Shown here: positions 55,441 to 64,000 of the stretch, piece by piece
How the letters are laid out: each line of letters starts with the position of its first letter
Position numbering within the stretch: position 1 is the stretch's first letter
Position numbers and translations under genes: made by a program
The notes under the pieces: model-generated
Databases searched by the model: none
Told to the model about the DNA's origin: nothing
Seen by the model: only the letters and a program-made list of their open reading frames with translations
NCBI GenBank assembly: GCA_963682175.1
Contig: OY821772.1
Span: forward strand, 16,794,743 to 16,858,742
Direction: 5' to 3'
Source: Triglochin maritima
Lineage: Eukaryota > Streptophyta > Magnoliopsida > Alismatales > Juncaginaceae
DNA: 64,000 bases

Positions 55441-56608
55441 AGTTCTGGCTAGTAATGAATAATGCTTTTACTTCGTTTTATCATGAACAGACATAGAGAA
55501 TGGGAGAAACTATCAAATCCCAAACCCTAATTAGGGTGCTAATCGCAGAATTAGTGGGGAGGTATGGGTGACGTGAGAGTGGGTATGGGTGAAGTGAGGT
55601 GAGGGAGGTATGGTTGGGGTTGCCTGTTGGTGGGAGTTTCGTTTAAAAGCAAACCACACCTCTTCCTCCACTCTTCTTCTTCTTCTTCTTCCATTCTCAC
55701 ACCAAGCCTCCATCTCTTCTCTCCCCAGCTCCACTATCAGCGACGGACAAAGCAGTTGTGATGAGCAAGTAGGTCGGCGTGATCGTGACCTGAAGGCGCG
55801 GGAAGGACACGCGGGCAATTGCTGGCTGGAGAGGTTGCAAGTTAACTCCGACGAGCATCGGCAATCGCAAGAAGAAAGGTACGCCAAGTTCATTGCATTA
55901 GAAGTTGCTCACACGAGAGTGTGTGAGGTTTTGGTTCATCGTCGGAAGTTGGAGACCTCGCCAACGACGAGAGGCAACAAGTTGTGCTGGCAAGGTCAGG
56001 TAGTTGCTGGCTAACGGTCGACCGGTGCTTGTTTGCGGTCGACCTGTCTTATTGTAATTATCATTGTTTACCCAGCACCGGTCGAACGATGGAAGCGGTG
56101 TTGGTAGCCTGTGTTGAGAGACAACCACGTGAGGATTCCTCCGGGCGACCGAGTGGCGCCGGAGAGGACCACATGACCATGATTGTGGCGATGACTGTCT
56201 GACGTTGTATTTCGGCAGGTAGCTTGGCTATGGCACATCTAGGTGAGTTGACCGACATGAGCGACGACTCCGTCGGTGAGGTGTTGAGCTCGAGATTCAG
56301 CTAATTCTACTGACACGAAAGTGCGGGCACCCATCACTGAACCCCATGATTAATGTAGCCACGTGTGGGGTGCTTTGCGTACTCTCTGTATGACCGTATG
56401 TGCCTACGGTAGGTCTCTCCCGTTAATGGATTGTGGGAAAAATGCCCTTTTTACCCTTGGAGCGATTGTTTTACTGCATTATATCATGTCATGATACACT
56501 AGTATGATAGGTTCTTTCATTGTACATCAGCATGCATATAGTCAAGCTTGGTATACAGGGTTTCCTTATGGAAAGTCAAGCATTTTTGTTAAAGTTGCAT
56601 TTCTGGAC
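55441..56608. other. Unassigned stretch, GC-richer, no gene called
   Basis: Contains a TCTTCT simple repeat (55664-55692), GGTCGACC words near 56016-56045 and overlapping short ORFs on both strands (55610-56014 plus, 55531-55893 minus) with no recognisable domain. 56330-56600 has LTR-like features (ACGTGTGGGGTGC, a TATATCATG tract) but no clear ends. Probably decayed transposon DNA. Confidence 0.3.
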
Positions 56609-57429
56609 TGATTGACATCGTATCATGTATATATTTGTGTATCCTTTTTTGTTAGCCTAAGAAATGCTACGTCACGAGTTTTATGTTTAAGTTTCAGGAA
56701 TAAACATGTTTGATAAGAAGAGACTCAAAATTGACTTAAAAGCAAGGAAAAGGACTAAGTTACAAGACTTATGGACTGAGTTGGAAGACTTATGGACTGA
56801 GATGCAAGAGAGAATGACCCATATGTAAACCAAAATGACCAATGACTAAATCATGAAGCTCCACACCATCATGAGGAGTATATTGTCAATTAGATTTGGG
56901 CCTAAACATCAACAACAAAATTGGGTTCACCAAACATCAAGAAATCAAGCCACAAACAAGGCATTAAAATTGAAACTCGATCCAACCAATCCAGACCGCC
57001 AGTTGGCGGTCCAAATCACTCCAAATCGTTCATGATTTAGTCGGGTGTTCGACTATGTTGTTTTATGTCCATTTATGGTATGCGTTTAGTCCCATACTAG
57101 GGGATTGTCCCCGGTTACCTTCTTTTCATGACTATAAATAGAACTCTTCCTCCTTTGTAAACATCTCCTCTCTTGGTGGCCATTCTCTCTACTAGGAGTA
57201 AAGTCTTGGAGAAAAACTCTGGTGGAGAGAGGCGACTTGTAATGTGAGTGGGCAATAAAAGTATTTTGTTAGTTTCTTTGTGTTTCTTTTAAGTCTTGCA
57301 TGTTTAGTTAAATTTGTTTGTCTCTTTGAAGAAATAATTAGCATGTTTTTTTTCCTTAATATGAATGTTAGCTTAATAATGTGTGAGTTGTTCCATCCCC
57401 CTTTGGGGGTGGAGATGATGTAAATATAA
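56609..57429 (+). repeat. Athila-like LTR fragment (5' half)
   Basis: Starts TGATTGACATC; palindrome 56996-57013; TATA box 57133-57140; foldback 57393-57412. It stops at 57429, where minus-strand internal sequence of another element begins, so an inverted junction. Confidence 0.75.
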
Positions 57430-57769
57430 CCTCATGCATTGTCCTCAATGAATGCGAGCAAGATACTACATGGATTTATGAATAAAAAAAGGAAGATCAC
57501 ACCAATATGAAGCGCAACAGGAAGTTCATGGTTATAGTGATGGACACAAACCCGAATTCCCTCAAAACCTGTGAGATGCTAAAGAAGGGATACAAATACA
57601 TGAAAGAAATGAGGCCCAAATACTCAAGGGTGAGCCCACAACAATCGATGCCCACTGAATGAGTCTTCTTCTTCGTCTTCTTCTTCTTTTTTTCTTCTTT
57701 TTTTTAAAACTATGTACAACAATGGTGTGCCATCTTCATATGTCAAGGGACATCAAATGGGAACCCTCC
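57430..57769 (-). other. 3' module fragment of REG
   Basis: Matches the other modules from the internal polypurine area (ATTGAGGACAATGCATGAGG) to the ORF end. T/C-rich tract at 57663-57707. The rest of the module and the 3' LTR are missing. Confidence 0.65.
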
Positions 57770-60700
57770 ATCTCTCGAGCCAAAAATGCACCTGCATGGG
57801 CTCGCAACATACAAAACAGAATTGCTTGACCACCTGACACCATTATAAGCATTGTGGTCGTTTGATGCCTCTTGAGAGTGAGCAAGATAGGAGGCATGAA
57901 CGAGAGGTTAACCTCTTTCTGGTTGTTTGAAATGTAGGGTATTAGGTGGTTGATTCTTAACCCACATGGGGTCCTCAGCAGATACAGAATGAAGAGCATG
58001 TGGCCCAGAGGCCATAAAAATTGTATCTTGTGGCTCAAGAGCCACATGATCGAAAGGATGTGGCTCAAAAGCAACGTAATCAAAAGGATGTGGCTCAAAG
58101 GCCTTGTGATCACAAGATAAGGCACCTTCTTGTGCCAACCCAGGTGAAATATCTTTACCACCTTCATGATCTTCATCGAACAATTCTCTGAAATACTTGA
58201 AGGTGCCCTCAATTTCAATTTCAACCATGCCCTGGATAAGGTTGACCCCAACAAGGTCATTGAAGGCACCTGACTTCTTGTTGATGGTGAAGATGTTGAA
58301 ATCAGTGCCTTGACTACCATAAGTCAAGCGCATCAGACCATTACGACAATTGATCAAGGCATTGGAAGTCGCTAGAAATGGTCACCTCAGAATAACAGAA
58401 ATTTGTCCAAGTGGGTTTGGCACAGGTTAAGTATCCAAAACAAAGAAGTCGACTGGGTAAATGAACTCTCCCACTTTGATCAGCACATCTTCCACCACGC
58501 CCCTCAGTTTCTTCATAGAACTATCAGCCAATTGAAGAGTGGTTTTTGTTTGTTTGAGGTCTCCAAGACCAAGGTGGACGTAGACATAATATGACAGAAG
58601 ATTAACAGATGCACCGAGGTCCAATAAAGTTCGATGTATGGACACATCACCAATCACACAAGAGATAGTAGGACAACTAGGGTCCTTGTATTTGACTTGC
58701 ATGGGTTGTGCCAACAACGAACTCACGTTAGCTGTAAGAAAAGCTTTCTTTGGAACATTAGGTTTTCTCTTCTTGGTGCATAAGTCCTTGAGAACCATGA
58801 CATAAGGTGGCATTTGCTGAATCACCTCCAACAGAGGGATGTTCACCTTAACTTGCCGAAATATCTCAAGCATCTTATCATGCTGATCTGAAGTTTTCTT
58901 TTTGAGCCTCTCAGGGAATGGCACCTTCGGGGCATAAGGGTTTTGCGAAGGAACCTCAGAATTCTGGTCCAAAGAAGCATGAGTGGTGACCTCAGAATCA
59001 GATTCCTTCGACACAAGAGGAGACAAGGGGACCTCAGGGTTCGGCCCCATTGTCGAAATAAATGTAGAAGGAGCCTCAGGATCAAGCTCCTTCCAAGAAG
59101 TATTTGTTGAGGGATCCTCAGGATCCGGCTCCCTCATAGATGCAGGTATCACCGCAGGTCTGGTGACGCCAAGAGATGGTGGTTGCAAGGAAGACACCCC
59201 AATGTGGTTCTCCACCTCCTTACCAGAACTCAAAGTATGAATCACATTAATATGATGGGTCGGTTCAGAGGAAGAATGAGGCACTAGTGGCCTTCCTTGA
59301 GAATGGGTACCCCGAGGATTCACCTCGGGTTGACGCCGTAACTGGCCCTTCTCACATTCATGGAGCTGATGAGCCAACTGGCTAACTTGCATTTCCAAAG
59401 CATTGACTGAATTGTTGCTGGACGCAAACATGGATTGCGTGCTCTGTATGAACGCTTGGAGGGTTTGTTCAAATGTGGGGGTCCTTCGAGTCAACCCGTT
59501 GGGGTAGTGGAATTTGGTTAGAATAACCCGACAACGAGGCCGAAGTAGGTTCGTAATTAAGGTGCCGAGACCTTTGATGTGGAGGTTGATAAGGTGGAGG
59601 TTGAGGTTGAGCGTGCGAGCTCTGACCGTTACCCCTACTAGCCCCCCAAGAGAAGTTACGATGGTTATACCATCCCAGGTTGTAGGAGTGACTGTACGGG
59701 TCGTTACGGGGCCTTTGTTGATACATCGCATTTGCATGCTCAATATCCCTTGGAGCGTAAGCGCATTCCAATTCATCATGGACCGTACGTCCATACCTAC
59801 TACACCAAGGAGTAGACCTGAGCTACAGGATCTCGGTCCAACTCTAAACCCTCAATCCTACGCATGAGAGTAATCATTTTCGCTTCAGACGTGATAGTTG
59901 ACTCAACTTGATATGATCTAGCTCGACTAGAAGATCTGGCGGCTGGTGGCTCTCTCATGGCGTCCCACTCAAAGGTACGTTCAGCAATTAACTCAAAAGT
60001 GTCCCATGCCTCATCGATGGATTTCATTGGAAATCACCTTGACACATTGACTCCAACAATGTGCGGGTGTTGTAGTTGAGGACCTCATATACAATTTGGT
60101 ACAACTGCCAAAGCTCAATTCCATGATGAGGGCACTGCAAGAGAAGGTCCTTGAACCTCTCAAAGAAAGCATAAAATGATTCGGTCTCAGTCTGATACAT
60201 TTGGTGTATCTGGTGCCGTATCTGTTGAGTTTTCCTTTGAGGGAAAAATATCTTTAGAAAGACGGTCACAAAGTCATCCCAAGACCGAATAGAGCTCGCC
60301 GGGAAGCTATATATCCATTTCTTCATGTTATCCTACAACACGAAAACAATCGTCCTCAATCGGACTGAATCCTCATCAAGTTGTTGAAGCTTGAGCGTGG
60401 AGCACAGATACTCGAATTCACGTATAAAAATATACGTATCCTTTTCATTGACAGTGAAGGTAGGAAGCATGCTCACATAATGAGGTTTCAGCTCATAGTT
60501 GTTCCCTCGAGCTGGGGTAAGAACTATGCAAGAAGGTTGTGCGGCCCGAACATGATGGGTCTGCTCCTACAAAGAAATTGGTCTATCTTGTCGAGCTAAA
60601 GGTGGTGGTGCACCAATAACTCGATCCTGATCGAATCCCTCTTCCTCTCGAGTCAGAGGAGGAGGAAAAGGAGGTCTACGTGGTGGTGGAAGCGGACCAA

Positions 60701-60806
60701 GGTAATCCATGTATGGACCCCAGTCTCTCCCATCACCACGACAAGACTCGGCCTCACGCTCCAAAGGAGCACGAGGTGGAGATGGCCGATCACCAAGACC
60801 ATCCAT
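57770..60806 (-). pseudogene. Athila-like gag-protease pseudogene (REG)
   Basis: Start MDGLGDRPSPPRAPLE at 60806. Capsid motifs lie in 60326-60024: SSIRSWDDFVTVFLKIFF, QRKTQQIRHQIHQMYQ, ESFYAFFERFKDLLLQCPHH and NYNTRTLLESMCQGDF. The zinc knuckle reads CGRYG at about 59815-59780, so one Cys has become Tyr and metal binding is probably lost. An open frame from about 59600 to 58427 covers the acidic linker and protease (TLLDLGASVNLL, DVLIKVGEFIYPVDF), then a stop at 58427 and another in GRPFL. The tail (58357-57908) has three DHVALEPHPF-type units and PNTLHFKQP. Breaks at 60567, 60024 and 59800. No RT follows. Confidence 0.83.
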
Positions 60807-61909
60807 CTCAGAAAAATGCACTCTCTCAAGTTGAGCGCTCTCACCAGAACGAGCCCAACCTCGCATAAAACGCTCAACTTGACTCTAAAATAACACACAA
60901 CTGAAGGTGTACTCAGAGGAGGAGACTACTCATAGAAAACAGATGAGGAGGGAAGAATCCTAGAGCTAGCGTGGGTAGTGGGTGAAGGTAGAAGCCTAAT
61001 CTAGCAAGCACGGCTCAAGCAATGTATGGCTATGGGTCATTAGGCTAGACGACGCCTAACTTCGAGGTCACTAATCTCGACATGCCTCACCTCCCTACAA
61101 CGAAGACCACAATGCCCAGCAAGTGATACCAGATCCGGAGATCCAGTACCTCCTACTATCGACAAGGTAGGCAACGCCGATCAGGCCATGATGGTCTCGA
61201 CTAGATTACTCTCCTAGTGCGTCCAAAATCCTTAGAGCCAATGTCTACTTGCTTTTAGAATTAAGGCTTTTATTAACAGTGATTTTGGGGGACAAGGAAG
61301 GGGTGATGAAATCCCCCACCTTATCTTTTATGGGATAGCCCCTCCTTAGTAGCGTTTTGATCTTAAATCTAGCAATCAACACTCCAATCAAACGCTCAAC
61401 TCACTCTTGTCCCGATACAATTCCTACTAACTAATGCATGGTCATACAACATGCATAAATGAGAGTAGGAAATACGTACCTCACGCCAGCACTCATCAAC
61501 TGAATGTAAGCTATAATAAAAGACAACTACATGCCTATGTCAAGTATGTGATGCATGACCTAAACAAGTAAGAATGGCTAATCTTTTGCTTTGAGTTTTA
61601 AGGTCCAAGTTGATTAATGGGACTTGATTGGTAATCTGGGAGCAAACTACAAGTCAAAACATGCAAAATTGAACTCCCAGAAAACCTAGCGAATGTAGAA
61701 ACGACCAGAAAAAATGGGAGAGAATTTGGAGCTCACAAGGCCGCCAATTGGCGGTCCAGAACTGCTGATTGGCGGTCTGTTTACTTCTAATTTTCTCCCA
61801 TCTTCTCCTGGAGACGACTCTTGATCCTTTAAGCCTCCTGAAACAAACAAAACTAAAAATAAAAAATTAAAACCACTCGAATCGTCCAAACCAAGGTCTG
61901 GACAACACC
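60807..61909 (-). other. 5' leader of REG
   Basis: Noncoding; conserved leader block 61030-61400; palindrome pair 61740-61780 (GCCGCCAATTGGCGGTCC, then a CTGCTGATTGGCGGTCTG variant). Confidence 0.7.
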
Positions 61910-61927
61910 TCCCTGGCAATAGTGCCA
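61910..61927 (-). other. Primer binding site of REG, drifted
   Basis: Minus strand TGGCACTATTGCCAGGGA, four changes from the REI site. Confidence 0.65.
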
Positions 61928-61933
61928 AAAACT

Positions 61934-62839
61934 TGATTGATACCATTTAATTATAACCGTAAGTGCACGACCACGTTGAAGCGGTGGCAAATACGGGTCG
62001 ATCCACAGGGATGTGTGTCGACTTTAGTTTGTTCGAAGGCGAGTGGGAAAGAAAGGAGAGAAAGGAGTTATGGTCAAACTACACCACAATGCAAAAACGA
62101 AATGGAATATAAGCAATAAAACTAAACCCCATAGGGGGTAGAGAAAGAGTGTGAATACAAAGATATGTGTATATGTGTGTGTTCAATTATGCTAATCACA
62201 ACATGTAGTGCATGAAAATCATAAAACTAAATCCAACTTTCCCTCCACATGAAATAAGATAACCAAATATCATTAAAACATACAAGACAATAATTAGAAT
62301 GAAGCTAAATGAACTCATGTATAAAGACCAAACCCCACTATGCCTCCACATGAAATAAGATAGCACATTATCATTAGAACATGCAATGCATTAACCAAGG
62401 TAAATGCAACAAGAGCACACGCAACTGCAAGTCAAGTTTCCTTCATCAATTCCATCCATATCCTCACCTTATCATTCCCCTTAAAATAGCTCCACTAATC
62501 TAAGCATAAGCTAAACTTTATTCAAGAGCATTAGCATATCAAAGACAAGCGTGAAATCCCATTATGGTTATGGAAATCATATAAGGCTCAAGGGATTAAG
62601 ATAACACACACCTACTACATCACATAATCATATCACATATTTCTCCACCCCCAAATGGGGATGGAACTACTCACTAATCATTACACTACAACATACATTA
62701 AAATGAAACATTCTACTGAAATGAAATTAACCTAAGCAAGCAAGAAATATTAAAGAAGCTAAAAGCACATAAAACTAAAGAAGCATGCAAGCATATGAAA
62801 GGAAATTAAACTAAGAAAGAAACAACATAACTAAAAGAT
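61934..62839 (-). repeat. 5' LTR of REG, start missing
   Basis: LTR end CAATCA (minus) at 61934; matches other LTRs until AACATAACTAAA at 62839, where copia LTR sequence begins. Foldbacks at 62125-62140 and 62645-62664. Confidence 0.78.
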
Positions 62840-63719
62840 GATGTGACCTATAAGATGATCTAAATTATGTTGACAATGATATAAAATGCTTTATATCATA
62901 AACTATAAGGAGTATCTAGCTACACATTATAGTTACCCAAATAACAAATATATTTTGCACACTTGAACTAAACACAATCCACTTAGTGATATAAGTAATA
63001 TCACTTATGTCTATCCCTTACCTCATGATAACAAGAATATTTTACAAAGTAGAAATGTGTCATCTTTGTATTATATATTCATTTCTTGATCTCTGAAGCA
63101 AATTATAATATGTAACTATACATAATTTATATTGTTCACATTATAACTTTGCTTTATCAAAGGGCCCAGTAATATCATCACTCAAGTAAAGAGGGGCATT
63201 GATAATCTTTTGACATATCATCCCTTTTTGTACAAGTCATGTATAACCAACTTTTATCTTTATCACTAGACTTAATGGTAGCTTTTGATAATAATCAAAT
63301 TACACACTTCTCATGTGAAAAGATATAGATCTCATATCTTAGGATTCAAAGACACAATGAAACATTAATGACACAAACACAATTCCATAATGTTTCATTT
63401 GTTAGGTCAAGTCAATATATGAAAGAAACATTTTCTATTTCATATACTCACGTTATTAAATACTTGTAGAGCTACAATATCATTTAACCAACATAACAAT
63501 CTTAACTCGGTCATCAATGTCCCATTTTAATCACCCTGATTGCGAATTACTTTTAATTTATGTAAACCATTATCTTTTAGAGCTCTACGAGTAAGGACCA
63601 AGAGCATCTTCCTTAACACTTCCAAAAGACTAATACATTTATCAAGGAACAAAATGTTGTTACATTCAATTCATAATAAAAGACATATAAAAGAATACTT
63701 TTAGAACACATTACTTTCA
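62840..63719 (-). repeat. Copia 3' LTR, truncated
   Basis: Minus strand starts TGAAAGTAATGTG at 63719 and follows the COP1 LTR (for example GTATCTAGCTACACATTATAG at 62910, in both). Lacks the distal part of the LTR, roughly 1.1-1.2 kb judged from COP1, at the 62839/62840 junction. Confidence 0.8.
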
Positions 63720-63800
63720 ATCTCTCACTTGTTATCAATGTTTTCTTTCACATACATTCACAATGTATAAAACTATAATAACTATGGTAACCCTATCATC

Positions 63801-64000
63801 TTACTCATCAAGCCACTCTACGTGGTTCTTCAAACCCATGGACCTAAAATGCATTTCGCCTTTGGCTTCAGATAAGAGTTTGGTGAATGGATCAGTTGTG
63901 TTATTGTTTATGTCCACCCATAATAAATTTATTTTGCTTTTGTCGATGAAGTCACGAGTGACAAAATACTTGCAATCCATGTATTTCACCTTGTGATTGA
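63801..64000 (-). pseudogene. Copia RNase H C-terminus, runs off the window
   Basis: Last 62 residues visible: KYMDCKYFVTRDFIDKSKIN, NNTTDPFTKLL and GLKNHVEWLDE, then a stop at 63801. Very close to the COP1 polyprotein end (KYMDRKYFVTRD, GLRNHVDWLDD). The upstream part lies outside the window, so intactness cannot be judged. Confidence 0.8.

Larger units (their letters stand above)
57430..62839 (-). mobile_element. Gag-protease-only Athila-like element REG, truncated both ends
   Basis: Minus-strand order: LTR (62839-61934, its start cut off by a copia LTR), primer site 61927-61910, leader, gag-protease (60806-57770), and a short piece of 3' module cut at 57430. Same subfamily as RED: same start MDGLGD, same protease, same repeat region and no RT. 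Confidence 0.78.
62840..64000 (-). mobile_element. Edge of a second copia element related to COP1
   Basis: Minus-strand element continuing past 64000. Visible: most of an LTR (62840-63719) and the end of pol. Both align with COP1 but with more divergence, so it is a sister family or an older copy. Confidence 0.82.

Noticed and set aside
55610..56014. 134-aa plus-strand ORF in GC-richer DNA as a possible host gene
   Set aside because: No recognisable domain, overlaps an equally long minus-strand ORF, starts in a TCTTCT repeat, and no splice or promoter context is convincing.
58427..59794. 455-aa minus-strand reading taken as one gene
   Set aside because: Its first part is the wrong frame of gag (the knuckle region read as MDVRSMMNW); only the linker and protease portion is genuine coding sequence.

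Overview
This window looks like a block of transposable elements from the nuclear genome of a flowering plant. I recognise no ordinary host gene, tRNA or rRNA. Nearly everything can be assigned to LTR retrotransposons nested in one another, plus one CACTA (En/Spm) DNA transposon, a LINE remnant and a few short unassigned stretches. The plant origin rests on Athila-type Ty3/gypsy proteins (FMDDF reverse transcriptase motif, DLGAS protease motif, Asp-type primer site close to TGGCGCCGTTGTCGGGGA), Ty1/copia elements with the TGGTATCAGAGC primer site, and the CACTACAAGAAAA transposon end.

Layout. 1-6270 (+): a non-autonomous Athila-like element with an intact composite ORF (739-2250), its LTR (3889-5421), then a second leader and LTR scrap. 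6271-9686: copia-like LTR scrap, a diverged LTR/leader remnant, and a CACTA element ending at 9686. 9687-25603 (-): a tandem Athila-like pair sharing the LTR 12288-13654 (gag-protease side 9690-11858; pol side 22552-25474). The pol-side element is split by a young, complete non-autonomous element (14578-21942, TSD TGCAT) that carries a second intact copy of the composite ORF. 25604-30089 (-): an old LTR split by two solo LTRs. 30090-31637 (+): SIRE-like copia fossil. 31638-50325 (+): an isolated LTR, then a gag-protease-only Athila-like element whose gag is split by a 9.8-kb copia element (36809-46610, minus strand, TSD CCAAT). 50326-54200 (-): a pol-only Athila-like derivative joined head-to-head to the preceding LTR. 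54201-56608: LINE remnant and unassigned DNA. 56609-62839: LTR fragment and another minus-strand gag-protease element. 62840-64000: the edge of a second copia element.

Functional picture. The Athila-like elements share LTRs, leader, primer site, polypurine tract and a conserved 3-prime noncoding module, but the coding parts are divided: some copies have gag and protease only, some have RT/RNase H/integrase only, and two have only a roughly 500-aa composite ORF made of a zinc knuckle plus pre-RT and RT-start vestiges. No copy here has everything, so the young insertion must have been mobilised in trans. The most interesting signals are the preserved composite ORF, a double hairpin with a GNRA-type loop just upstream of the 3-prime LTR, and paired GACCGCCAATTGGCGGTC palindromes present both in U3 and in the leader.
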